Source of the DNA: JAXLYX01 sp046351215
GTDB taxonomy: Bacteria > Myxococcota_A > Polyangia > Polyangiales > Houyiibacteriaceae
DNA length: 64,000 nt
Direction: 5' to 3'
NCBI GenBank assembly: GCA_046351215.1
Contig: JAXLYX010000006.1
Location: 62,001-126,000, forward strand
Shown here piece by piece: positions 34,287-41,965 of the stretch. Both the position numbers and the translations under genes were made by a program. The notes below the pieces were generated by a model. That model saw nothing but the letters and a program-made list of their open reading frames with translations. It made no database searches and was not told the DNA's origin. How positions within the stretch are numbered: the first letter of the stretch is position 1; every line of letters starts with the position of its first letter.

Positions 34287-35060
34287 ATGCCGCACGGTGA
34301 GTCCCTGTTCAGCTTCCTGCCCTTCTACCAGGCGCTCGTGCACGCGGCGGCGGCTCTGTCCGCGCCCGTGAACCACGAGGGGCTGACCTGGGTCGGTCAC
34401 GAGCCGATCGGCGTCACCCACGTGATCATCTTCGCGTTCGTGGTGCTCCTCCTCGCCATCTTCGGCTTCATGGCCTACGGCCAGGTGAAGGACGCCAGCA
34501 AGGCGATCGTCCCCGAGGACAAGTTCACGGTCCGCACCTTCCTCGAGCTCTTCGTCGGCTTCGTCTACGACCAGATGGCGCAGATGATGGGCCCGAAGGC
34601 GGCGAAGTACTTCCTGCCGCTCATCGGCACCTGCGCGTTCACCATCTTCTTCTCGAACGCGATCGGCCTCTTCCCGGGCATGGCGCCCCCGACCGACAAC
34701 CTCAACACGACCGCCGCGATGGCGATCGTGATCTTCTTCGCGACCCACATCTTCGGCGTGAAGGAGCACGGTCTCGCGTACTTCAAGCACTTCTTCGGGC
34801 CGGTCATCTGGCTCGCCCCGCTGATGTTCCCGATCGAGCTCATCAGCCACATCGCCCGCCCGATCACGCTCGCGGTTCGTCTCATGGCGAACATGACCGC
34901 CGACCACCTGGTCGTCGCGATCTTCACGAGCATCGTCTTCATCGGCGTCCCGGTCCTCGTCATGGGGCTCGGCTGCATCGTCGTCGTCGTGCAGACCCTC
35001 GTGTTCTGCCTGCTCTCGACCGTTTACATCTCGATGGCCATCGCCCACGAAGGCCATTGA
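34287..35060 (+). CDS. atpB: F-type ATP synthase subunit a
   Basis: This 257-residue Fo stator subunit forms the ion half-channels against the c-ring. The essential arginine is R198 in RPITLAVRLMANM. The other conserved stretches are present: FFSNAIGLFPGMAPPTDNLN, LMFPIELISHIARP and a last helix VVVVQTLVFCLLSTVYISMA. Several membrane helices are clear. It lies 3 nt after atpI and 115 nt before atpE, a gap that contains a long inverted repeat. Confidence 0.95.
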   Translation: MPHGESLFSFLPFYQALVHAAAALSAPVNHEGLTWVGHEPIGVTHVIIFAFVVLLLAIFGFMAYGQVKDASKAIVPEDKFTVRTFLELFVGFVYDQMAQMMGPKAAKYFLPLIGTCAFTIFFSNAIGLFPGMAPPTDNLNTTAAMAIVIFFATHIFGVKEHGLAYFKHFFGPVIWLAPLMFPIELISHIARPITLAVRLMANMTADHLVVAIFTSIVFIGVPVLVMGLGCIVVVVQTLVFCLLSTVYISMAIAHEGH

Positions 35061-35096
35061 ACCCATAACGCAACCACCGTTCGTCTAGACAGTTCC

Positions 35097-35157
35097 CCTC
35101 TCACGCTGAAACCAAGGGCACGGCGAGACGCCACCCGCAACGAAACAGCGTGAGAGG
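35097..35157 (+). promoter_or_regulatory. 12-bp perfect inverted repeat in the atpE leader
   Basis: CCTCTCACGCTG (35097-35108) and CAGCGTGAGAGG (35146-35157) pair perfectly around a 37-nt loop. The right arm ends 4 nt before the strong AGGAGG Shine-Dalgarno of atpE (35162-35167). No T-run follows, so it is not a typical terminator. An RNA element that sets atpE expression or mRNA stability relative to atpB is likely. GTCTAGAC (35083-35090) is a small palindrome just upstream. Confidence 0.7.
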
Positions 35158-35175
35158 CAGTAGGAGGCTCTCCCC

Positions 35176-35493
35176 ATGAAGAAGATGGCTCTTCGGTTCG
35201 TTTCGCTCGTCGTGCCCATGCTCGTGACCGCCACCGCTTTCGCGCAGGAAGGCGCGGCGACGAACGACCAGGACGTGCAGGTCGCCAAGGCGCTCGCGGC
35301 CGGTCTCGCGATCGGTGTCGCTGCCTTCGGTGGCGCGCTCGGTCAGGGCCGCACCGCGTCGGCTGCGCTCGAGGGCATCGCGCGCAACCCGAACGCGTCG
35401 GACAAGCTCTTCACGCCGATGATTCTCGGCCTCGCGCTCATCGAGTCGCTGGTCATCTACGCGCTCGTCGTCGACTTCGCGATCCTCAAGTGA
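35176..35493 (+). CDS. atpE: F-type ATP synthase subunit c precursor
   Basis: This is a 105-residue proteolipid subunit. An N-terminal extension (1-23, MKKMALRFVS...ATAFA) looks like a cleavable signal peptide. Helix 1 is about 36-62 and carries the G-rich GGALGQGR. The polar loop is ARNPNA. Helix 2 is about 78-103 with the ion-binding carboxylate E90 in LALIESLVIYALV. Q57, E90, S91 and Y95 occupy positions used for Na+ coordination in Ilyobacter-type c-rings, though the threonine after the serine is replaced by leucine. It has its own strong Shine-Dalgarno AGGAGG. The F1 genes do not follow. Confidence 0.94.
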   Translation: MKKMALRFVSLVVPMLVTATAFAQEGAATNDQDVQVAKALAAGLAIGVAAFGGALGQGRTASAALEGIARNPNASDKLFTPMILGLALIESLVIYALVVDFAILK

Positions 35494-35654
35494 TCGGGGC
35501 CGAGCCCCCGCTCGCGGAGGCCGCTCGTCGGCTTCCGGCCAGAGACCGTGTCCCGGGGTCCCCGGGGCGCGGTCTTCGCGCATGAGGGGGCCGCAGAGGC
35601 TCCCCGTTTCCGGGCCTCGCCCGGAAGACGACCCGTGCCATAGTGAGGTCCGCG

Positions 35655-36185
35655 ATGTCCGAGCTCGATGCCGCTCCCGAACCCAGCGAGGCCGAGTCCC
35701 GCGAGGACGCGCCGAAGCGCGTTCCCGCGTCGCTCAAGATCGCGATCGTCCTCACGTTGCTCGTCGGCGGAGTCGTCGCGCTCATCCTGAACAGCGACGC
35801 CGGAGATGCGCTCGCGTACTCCAAGCTCGTCCACGAGGTGGTCGACGATCCGGGCGCGTTCCAGGGACGGCAGCTCCGCGTCGAGGGCCAGCTCAAGCAG
35901 GGCTCGATCCGCTTCCGCGAGGATCCCTGCGAGTGGCGCTTCGTGATCGAGAAGGAGGGGCGCGAGCTCCCCGTGCGCTTCCCGCAGTGCGTCGTGCCCG
36001 ACACCTTCCGTGACGGCTTCAACATCCAGGTGACCGTCCAGGGCCGCCTCCAGAACGATCGCACGTTCCTGGCCACCGAGGTCATCCCGCGCTGTCCCTC
36101 GAAATACGAGATGCAGGAGCGGCTCCAGAACGGCGAGAGCATGCCGCACGCCGCGCCCGCTCCCACCCTGGAGCCTGCTCGATGA
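35655..36185 (+). CDS. ccmE: CcmE-like heme chaperone, CxxxY variant
   Basis: This is a 176-residue protein with one N-terminal membrane anchor (about 25-45) and a periplasmic OB-fold (VEGQLKQGSIRFRED, GFNIQVTVQGRLQND, FLATEVIPRCPSKYEMQ). CcmE passes heme to apocytochromes c in System I maturation. Classical CcmE binds heme through His in HxxxY; here the site is C147 in CPSKY (CxxxY), the variant known from some sulfate reducers and archaea. No other ccm gene is next to it. ATG 35655 has GAGG about 7 nt upstream and was chosen over GTG 35643. The stop overlaps pyrB (ATGA). Confidence 0.88.
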   Translation: MSELDAAPEPSEAESREDAPKRVPASLKIAIVLTLLVGGVVALILNSDAGDALAYSKLVHEVVDDPGAFQGRQLRVEGQLKQGSIRFREDPCEWRFVIEKEGRELPVRFPQCVVPDTFRDGFNIQVTVQGRLQNDRTFLATEVIPRCPSKYEMQERLQNGESMPHAAPAPTLEPAR

Positions 36186-37120
36186 GCCCGCGCTATCCCC
36201 ATCGTCACCTGCTCGGCATCGAAGGGCTCGAGCGATCGGACGTCCTCGCGATCCTCGACCACGCCGAGGGGTATTTCGAGCTCTCGCGTCGCCCCCAGCG
36301 CAAGGCCACCTCGCTGCGCGGCAAGACCGTGATCAATCTCTTCTACGAGTCGTCGACGCGCACGCGGACCTCGTTCGAGATCGCGGGCAAGCGGCTCTCG
36401 GCGGACGTGATCAACATCAACGTCGCGCAGTCGAGCGTCGGCAAGGGCGAGACCCTCTACGACACGGTGAAGACGCTCGAGGCGATGCAGCCCGACGTCG
36501 TCGTCATCCGGCACTCGGCCTCGGGCGCGCCCGACTTCGTCGCGAAGCACGTGCGCCACTCGGTCGTGAACGCGGGCGACGGGATGCACGAGCATCCGAC
36601 GCAGGCGCTCCTCGACGCGTTCACGATCCGTCGCCACAAGGGCACGCTCGACGGTCTCGTCGTCACGATCATCGGCGACGTCGGCCACTCCCGCGTCGCC
36701 CGCTCGAACGCACACCTCCTCCGCCTCTTCGGCTGCGAGGTCCGCATCGTCGGGCCGCGCACGCTCGTGCCCGTCGGCTTCGACCTCCTCGGCGTGCGGG
36801 TGTACGAGCGGATCGAGGAGGCCCTCGAGGGCGCCGACGTCGTGATGACCCTCCGCATCCAGCAGGAGCGCCTGCTCGGCGGCGCGTTCATCCCGACCAC
36901 GCGCGAATTCAGCCGCAAGTACGGCGTCGGCCCGGCCCGCTTGAAGCTCGCCAAGCCGGATGCCCTCGTGATGCATCCGGGGCCCATGAACCGCGGCGTC
37001 GAGATCGACCCGACCGTCGCCGACGGGCCCCAGAGCGTGGTGCTCGACCAGGTCGAGGCGGGCGTCGCCGTGCGAGCCGCGGTCCTCGACCTCTTGGCGG
37101 GCGAGGGCGCCTCGGCATGA
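36182..37120 (+). CDS. pyrB: Aspartate carbamoyltransferase catalytic subunit
   Basis: This 312-residue enzyme catalyses the second step of pyrimidine synthesis: carbamoyl phosphate plus aspartate to carbamoyl-aspartate. The carbamoyl-phosphate motif STRTRT is at 58-63, the 80s-loop lysine is K88 in SSVGKGET, HPTQALLD begins at 138, and the aspartate-loop motif is MTLRIQQER. The C-terminal VMHPGPMNRGVEI is conserved. pyrC or pyrI does not follow; instead the gene overlaps by 4 nt with a NamZ-family gene. Confidence 0.97.
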   Translation: MSPRYPHRHLLGIEGLERSDVLAILDHAEGYFELSRRPQRKATSLRGKTVINLFYESSTRTRTSFEIAGKRLSADVININVAQSSVGKGETLYDTVKTLEAMQPDVVVIRHSASGAPDFVAKHVRHSVVNAGDGMHEHPTQALLDAFTIRRHKGTLDGLVVTIIGDVGHSRVARSNAHLLRLFGCEVRIVGPRTLVPVGFDLLGVRVYERIEEALEGADVVMTLRIQQERLLGGAFIPTTREFSRKYGVGPARLKLAKPDALVMHPGPMNRGVEIDPTVADGPQSVVLDQVEAGVAVRAAVLDLLAGEGASA

Positions 37121-38295
37121 GCGTCTTCACCGGCCTCGATCGCGTCGCACTCGGGGACCGGGACGCCGTTCGCTTCGTCGAAGGCCGTCGCATCGGGCTC
37201 GTCGCCCATCCGGCGAGCGTGGACCGCCGCCTCCGCCACGTGACGCACGTGCTGCGCGAGGCGGGCGCGGAGCTCGTCGCGCTCTTCGGCCCCGAGCACG
37301 GCTTCGCCGGCCAGGCGCAGGACATGATCCACGTCGAGGGCGAGGAGCGCCGCGAGGGCCCCGTCGTCCGCTCGCTCTACGGCGCGACCTACGAGGAGCT
37401 CTCGCCCCGCCCCGAATGGCTCGAAGGCCTCGATGCGGTGGTCGTCGACCTGCAGGACGTGGGCAGCCGCTACTACACCTTCGTCTGGACGACCGCCCTC
37501 GTGCTCGAGGTGGCGGCGAAGGTCGGCGTGCCCGTCGTGGTGCTCGACCGCCCGAATCCGCTCGACGGAGTGCACGTCGAGGGCGCGCCGCAGCGCCCTG
37601 GCTACCGCTCGTTCGTCGGCCTCTTCGACGTCGCCGTGCGCCACGGGATGACGATCGGCGAGATCGCGACGATGGTGCGCTCGCTCCGTGCGCTCCCGGA
37701 GGAGTCCCTCTACGTCGTGCGCATGCAGGGGTGGGAGCGCTCGATGCGCTTCGAGGAGACGGGCCTCCCCTGGGTCCTCCCTTCGCCCAACATGCCCACG
37801 TGCGACACGGCGCGCGTCTATCCCGGGGGCTGCCTGGTCGAGGGGACCACGCTCTCCGAGGGCCGCGGCACCACGCGCCCGTTCGAGCTCTGGGGAGCGC
37901 CCGGAATCGACGGCGAGAGGCTCGCGCGCTCGGTGCCGATCGAAGGCGCCGTGCTCCGCCCCGTGGTCTTCCAGCCGACGTTCCACAAGCACGCGGGCAA
38001 GCCGTGCGGCGGCGTGCAGGTCCACGTGACGGACGTCGAGCTCTTCCGGCCCTACGAGGCCTATCTGCGGCTGCTCGCGGCCGCCCTCGAACAACGCCCC
38101 GACGAGCCGAAGTGGCGCACCGAGACGTACGAGTACGTCACGGATCGACTGGCGATCGACCTGCTCACGGGCGGCCCGGAGTACCGCGAAGCGGTGGAGT
38201 CGGGGCAGGGGCTCGAGGACGTGATCGAAGCCGAGCGGCAGGGCGAGGAGCGCTTCCGCCGCGACCGCGAGCCCTTCCTGCTCTACCGGGCCTGA
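37117..38295 (+). CDS. DUF1343 / NamZ-family exo-beta-N-acetylmuramidase-like protein
   Basis: This 392-residue protein has the DUF1343 signatures RIGLVAHPASVD, ALFGPEHGFAGQ, VVDLQDVGSRYYTF, VLDRPNPLDG and PSPNMPTCDTA...YPGGCLVEGT (two adjacent pieces). The family founder, NamZ of Bacillus, removes terminal MurNAc from peptidoglycan fragments. No signal peptide is seen, so it would act in the cytoplasm on recycled muropeptides, or be exported by an unknown route. It begins inside the pyrB stop (ATGA). Its 3' end overlaps the convergent thiL by 13 nt. Confidence 0.88.
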   Translation: MSVFTGLDRVALGDRDAVRFVEGRRIGLVAHPASVDRRLRHVTHVLREAGAELVALFGPEHGFAGQAQDMIHVEGEERREGPVVRSLYGATYEELSPRPEWLEGLDAVVVDLQDVGSRYYTFVWTTALVLEVAAKVGVPVVVLDRPNPLDGVHVEGAPQRPGYRSFVGLFDVAVRHGMTIGEIATMVRSLRALPEESLYVVRMQGWERSMRFEETGLPWVLPSPNMPTCDTARVYPGGCLVEGTTLSEGRGTTRPFELWGAPGIDGERLARSVPIEGAVLRPVVFQPTFHKHAGKPCGGVQVHVTDVELFRPYEAYLRLLAAALEQRPDEPKWRTETYEYVTDRLAIDLLTGGPEYREAVESGQGLEDVIEAERQGEERFRRDREPFLLYRA

Positions 38296-39248
38296 GCCCG
38301 CGCCGCGCTCGCGTCGAAGTGACGGTACCCGCGGGCCTCGATCGGACGCGTACGGCCGTCCTCGAGCAGACCCAGGCCCGGCTCGGCCGTGATCGTCCCG
38401 ATGCGATGGCCGACCATCGCGGCCTCCGAGTCGGGGGCCGCGGCGAAGAGCAGCTCGTAGTCCTCGCCGCCGTGGAGGGCGAGCTCGAGCGGGCTCTTGC
38501 CGAGCCGGGCCGCGGCCTCCACGAAGCCCGGCGGGAAGGGCAGGCGCTCGGCCTCGAGCACCGCGCCGACGCCGCTCGCCGCGCAGAGATGCCCGAGGTC
38601 CTGCGCGAGCCCGTCGGAGACGTCGAGGGCCGCCGTCGCGCGACCACGGAGCCGCCGTCCCTCGGCGATGCGGGCCACGGGCGAGAGGAAGGCCGCGACG
38701 AAGGGACGCAGCAGGGGCTCGCTGCGGCGACCCTCGAGGAGGGCGGCGAGCCCGAGGGCGCGCGCGCCGGGCGCGCCCGTGACGAAGAGGTGGTCGCCGG
38801 GGCGCGCGCCCCGGCGCAGGAGAGGCTCGCCGTCGAGCTCGCCGACGACCGTGTGCGTGATCGAGAGCTCGGAGCCCCCGCTCAGGTTCCCGCCGACGAC
38901 GGCGGCCCCGATCGCGTCGGCTCCGGCCGCGACGCCCGAGACGAGCGCGAAGAGCTCGTCGTCTCCGAGCGTCGCCGGGAGGACGAGCGAGAGCAGGGCG
39001 ACGCGCGGGTGGGCGCCCATCGCGGCGAGGTCGCTCGCGGCCGCGGTGAAGGCACGCCGTCCGAGCACGTCGAGAGGGGCGAAGTCCCGCCGGAAATGCA
39101 CGTCCTCGACCTGCGTGTCGACCGTGAGCACCTGCGCGTGCGGAGAGGGCGCGAGCACGGCCGCGTCGTCGCCGATGCCCACGGCGACGTCGCTCCGCGA
39201 GCGCCCGAGGATGGCCTCGATCCGCCCGATGCGCGCGAACTCGTCCAT
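38283..39248 (-). CDS. thiL: Thiamine-monophosphate kinase
   Basis: This 321-residue enzyme phosphorylates thiamine monophosphate to thiamine pyrophosphate. PurM/ThiL-type motifs are visible: GIGDDAAVL (24-32), TVDTQVEDVHF, AASDLAAMGAHP, GGNLSGG and ALDVSDGLAQDLGHLC. Near the C-terminus LHGGEDYELLF is conserved. It is the last gene of the run starting at 41714 and begins 3 nt after the histidine kinase stop. The link of thiL to a signalling operon is probably incidental. Confidence 0.93.
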   Translation of the reverse strand: MDEFARIGRIEAILGRSRSDVAVGIGDDAAVLAPSPHAQVLTVDTQVEDVHFRRDFAPLDVLGRRAFTAAASDLAAMGAHPRVALLSLVLPATLGDDELFALVSGVAAGADAIGAAVVGGNLSGGSELSITHTVVGELDGEPLLRRGARPGDHLFVTGAPGARALGLAALLEGRRSEPLLRPFVAAFLSPVARIAEGRRLRGRATAALDVSDGLAQDLGHLCAASGVGAVLEAERLPFPPGFVEAAARLGKSPLELALHGGEDYELLFAAAPDSEAAMVGHRIGTITAEPGLGLLEDGRTRPIEARGYRHFDASAARAQAR

Positions 39249-39250
39249 CG

Positions 39251-40654
39251 TCAGTCGTCGACCTTCGGCTCGGGGATCGTGATCGTGAACGTCGTTCCCT
39301 GGCCGACCTCGCTGTCGACCTCGATGCGGCCGCCGTGCGCGTCGACGAGACGCCGCACGATCGAGAGACCGAGGCCGGCGCCCCCGTGCTCGCGCGTCGA
39401 GGAGCCGTCGATCTGGTAGAAGGCGTCGAAGATCTTCGGGAGCTCGTCGCGCGGCATGCCGATGCCGGTGTCCCGGATGGTGAAGGCGATGGCGCGTCGC
39501 GGCGTGGACATGAGCACGGCGCCGAGGCCGCCGCCGTCGTCGTCCTCGAGCTCGGTGGCCGTCGCTCCGAGGTGGACCGTGCCGCTCGGAGGCGTGAACT
39601 TCACCGCGTTCTCGGAGAGGTTCCAGAGGATCTGGCGCATGCGCACCGGATCGACCTCGACCTCGGGGAGCTCCGCATCGACCTTCACCTCGAGGCGGAC
39701 GTTCTTCTTCGACGCCGTCGGGCCGAGGGTCTTCGCGACGTCCTCGAGCATGGCCCGCGCGTCGAGCGGCTCGAGCTTCAGCTTCAACGTGCCCTGCTCG
39801 AGCTTCGAGAGGTCGAGCAGGCTCGTGATGAGCGCGAGGAGGTGGTCGCCCTTCGTGCGGATCGTCTGCACGAACTCGAGCTGCTCGCCCTGGAGCTCTC
39901 CGGCGATGCCGCTCTCGAGCATCTCCGAGTAGCCGATGATCGAGGTCAGCGGCGTCCGGAGCTCGTGGCTCACGGTGGCGAGGAAGTTCGACTTCAGGCG
40001 GTCGAGCTCCCGCAGGCGATCGTACGCGGCCTGGAGCTTCGCGTTCTTCTCGGCGAGCTCGCGGTAGCTCTCGCGCACGCTCGCGATGTGCATCTCGCTC
40101 GTGAGGTGCGCCCGATGGCTCGAGAAGAGCAGGAGGTCGACGACCCGCGCGAGGTGCTGCGCGATGCGCTCCGCCGTCTCCTCGCGGACCCGCGGCATGG
40201 TCGTGAGGGCGGCCCGGGCCCGTTCCTTGTCGAGGTTGGGATCGACCACGAGGAGGGACTTCGGCACCTCGCGGGTCTCGGCCGGGAGGTAGGGGCCGAT
40301 GACGAAGCGACCGACGCGCCGGCCCTGGTAGACGCAGGGGACGATGCGGTAGACGGCGCCGGTGAAGCACGCGTGGACGACCATCTCGGTCGGGATCACG
40401 TCCTTCACGGCGCTGACGGTCTTCACGCAGGCGATGTGGCCGGCGGGGAGGGTGTTGAGGTAGCGGCAGATCTCGCGCTCCTCGTGCACGTCCGCGAGCG
40501 GGCTGCCGCCCTCGCTGAAGACGTGGACCGGGAGCCCGAAGAGGTCGAAGAACGAGCGACAGACCTCGTTCAGCGCCTCGCGGTCGACGATCTCCTCGAG
40601 CCTCCCGACGTCGGCGAGGGCGATGTCGACGCCTCTGTGTTCCGCTCGGGCCAC
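39251..40654 (-). CDS. PocR-domain sensor histidine kinase
   Basis: This 467-residue cytoplasmic kinase has a PocR-type sensory domain at about 19-165 with the conserved cysteines and aromatic core (REICRYLNTLPAGHIACVKT, VVHACFTGAVYRIVPCVYQG). A coiled coil follows at about 195-220 (YRELAEKNAKLQAAYDRL), then HisKA with phospho-acceptor H230 in FLATVSHELRTPL and HATPase with NLSENAVKF, DTGIGMP and GGAGLGLSIV. No membrane segment is seen. PocR domains bind small organic ligands such as diols. GTG 40654 was chosen because GGGGGAG lies 7 nt upstream and the mglA-like stop is 1 nt away. No partner regulator is adjacent. Confidence 0.92.
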   Translation of the reverse strand: MARAEHRGVDIALADVGRLEEIVDREALNEVCRSFFDLFGLPVHVFSEGGSPLADVHEEREICRYLNTLPAGHIACVKTVSAVKDVIPTEMVVHACFTGAVYRIVPCVYQGRRVGRFVIGPYLPAETREVPKSLLVVDPNLDKERARAALTTMPRVREETAERIAQHLARVVDLLLFSSHRAHLTSEMHIASVRESYRELAEKNAKLQAAYDRLRELDRLKSNFLATVSHELRTPLTSIIGYSEMLESGIAGELQGEQLEFVQTIRTKGDHLLALITSLLDLSKLEQGTLKLKLEPLDARAMLEDVAKTLGPTASKKNVRLEVKVDAELPEVEVDPVRMRQILWNLSENAVKFTPPSGTVHLGATATELEDDDGGGLGAVLMSTPRRAIAFTIRDTGIGMPRDELPKIFDAFYQIDGSSTREHGGAGLGLSIVRRLVDAHGGRIEVDSEVGQGTTFTITIPEPKVDD

Positions 40655-40655
40655 G

Positions 40656-41321
40656 TCAGGCTCCCCCCGCGGGCGCGAGTCGCGCACGCACTTCGGAGAG
40701 GAAGGCTTCCGGATCGATGCCGAACTTGGCGTGCAGCTGATGGTCGCGCTCGAGCATCCTCCACGTGAGCTCGAGAAGTCCGTAGAAGGTCTCCATCACA
40801 CCGACGCCGCGCGTGGCGATCGCCTTGAAGACGGGCTCCTTGCCGCGCTGCGCCAGCCGATCGATCTCCTCGTCGGTGCGGACGTTCGGCATGTCCCGCT
40901 TGTTGAACTGGATGACGATGGGGCACTTGTCGGGATCGAGGCCGTTCTCGACCAGGTTCTCCTGCATGTTCAGGAAGGCGGCCTGGTTGGCCTTGGTCTC
41001 GTTCTTCTGCGAGTCGGCGATGAAGGCCACGCCGTCGGCGCCCTGGAGGACGAGTCGACGCGTGGCGTTGTGGATCACCTGGCCCGGCACCGTGAAGAGC
41101 TTGATCCGGACCTGCAGGCCGTTGCCGACGGCGAACGAGAGCGGGAGCAGGTCGAAGAAGAGCGTTCGATCGTCCCGCGTCTCGAGCGTCATCAGGCGCC
41201 CCGAGGTCTCGGGCGAGACGAGCCGGTGGATCGCCTGCAGGTTCGTGGTCTTCCCGCTGAGCGCCGGGCCGTAGTAGACGAGCTTGACGGTGAGCTCGCG
41301 GGCCTTGAAGTCGAGCTGCAT
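40656..41321 (-). CDS. MglA-like small Ras-type GTPase
   Basis: This 221-residue GTPase is close to the gliding protein MglA. The P-loop is GPALSGKTTN (18-27). The switch II region is FTVPGQVIHNATRRLVLQG, with ADSQKNE after it, and the base motifs are QFNKRD and ATRGVGV. The MglA-typical TLFFDLLPL strand is present. In Myxococcus MglA sets cell polarity and drives gliding and twitching with its GAP MglB. No mglB lies next to it. It is cotranscribed with a histidine kinase on its 3' side (1-nt gap), suggesting a paralogue with a signalling role. Confidence 0.9.
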   Translation of the reverse strand: MQLDFKARELTVKLVYYGPALSGKTTNLQAIHRLVSPETSGRLMTLETRDDRTLFFDLLPLSFAVGNGLQVRIKLFTVPGQVIHNATRRLVLQGADGVAFIADSQKNETKANQAAFLNMQENLVENGLDPDKCPIVIQFNKRDMPNVRTDEEIDRLAQRGKEPVFKAIATRGVGVMETFYGLLELTWRMLERDHQLHAKFGIDPEAFLSEVRARLAPAGGA

Positions 41322-41360
41322 GCGGGTCTCGCGGAGTGGACCCCGATGGTATCGTGGCCC

Positions 41361-41714
41361 TCACCGCAGGCGCAATAGCGCCCACGTCGTCGCGCAGACG
41401 AGCATCAGCGTGACCGCCACCCCGAGCCACGTCGTGACCCGCTTCCCGGTGGCGGGCGGTGGGGAGCGGGACAGGGCGAGGTCCTGCATGGCCAGCGCGA
41501 GCAGCCGCTCGATCTGCTTCTCGGCCACGGCCCGTCGCTCGGCGGAGCGGTCGCGCACCTGTCGGTAGCGCCGTCCGGCCTCGGAGAGCCGGCCGAGCGT
41601 CGCGGCGAGCGCGAGGAACCTCCGATGGGTTTCGGGGTCCTCCCACGCCCGATCCACTTTCTCCCACGCCCCCTCCAGGGGGTCGTCCGTGGGGCTTTCG
41701 GGGGTCTCGTTCAT
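41361..41714 (-). CDS. Small C-terminally membrane-anchored protein
   Basis: I do not recognise this 117-residue protein. An acidic N-terminus (MNETPESPTDDPLEGAWEKV) precedes a basic helix (GRRYRQVRDRSAERRAVAEK) and a single hydrophobic C-terminal segment (VTTWLGVAVTLMLVCATTWA). It would be a tail-anchored or type II membrane protein. It is the first gene before the MglA-like GTPase (39 nt) on the same strand, so it may be a membrane partner of that GTPase. It is divergent from mraZ. Confidence 0.65.
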   Translation of the reverse strand: MNETPESPTDDPLEGAWEKVDRAWEDPETHRRFLALAATLGRLSEAGRRYRQVRDRSAERRAVAEKQIERLLALAMQDLALSRSPPPATGKRVTTWLGVAVTLMLVCATTWALLRLR

Positions 41715-41865
41715 GATCCAGTGATCTCGGTGGGTTGCAGGAATCTGGACGCGGCGAGGGTAGTGCAATGTAGGATTCGTCCACACCCTCCCGACGCGCT
41801 TCCGATCCACCTTCCCGGGTGTCCTCGACTTCCCCGAATTCCGCCAAATTTCTTGCGGCGGGAAG

Positions 41866-41895
41866 TTGACACGCCGTGCCGTGGGCGCGTAGTTT
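41866..41895 (+). promoter_or_regulatory. Predicted dcw promoter TTGACA-N18-TAGTTT
   Basis: A perfect TTGACA (41866-41871) is followed at 18 bp by TAGTTT (41890-41895). Transcription would start near 41902, giving a leader of about 64 nt to mraZ that holds the AGTGG repeats and a good Shine-Dalgarno. It is the best sigma70-type -35 in the intergenic regions I examined. Confidence 0.65.
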
Positions 41896-41903
41896 CGGGG
41901 CCC

Positions 41904-41928
41904 AGTGGTAGAAAGTGGCAAGGAGTGG
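41904..41928 (+). promoter_or_regulatory. Candidate MraZ operator: three AGTGG repeats at 10-bp spacing
   Basis: AGTGG occurs at 41904-41908, 41914-41918 and 41924-41928, exactly one helical turn apart, 38 nt or more upstream of the mraZ start. MraZ proteins are known to bind arrays of short TGGG- or AAAGTG-type repeats with 10-bp period in front of their own gene. The middle copy reads AAAGTGG. The position right after the predicted start site would allow repression. Confidence 0.72.
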
Positions 41929-41965
41929 ATCCACTCCCCGCCACCCTGCCGGAAGAGGGTCCCAG

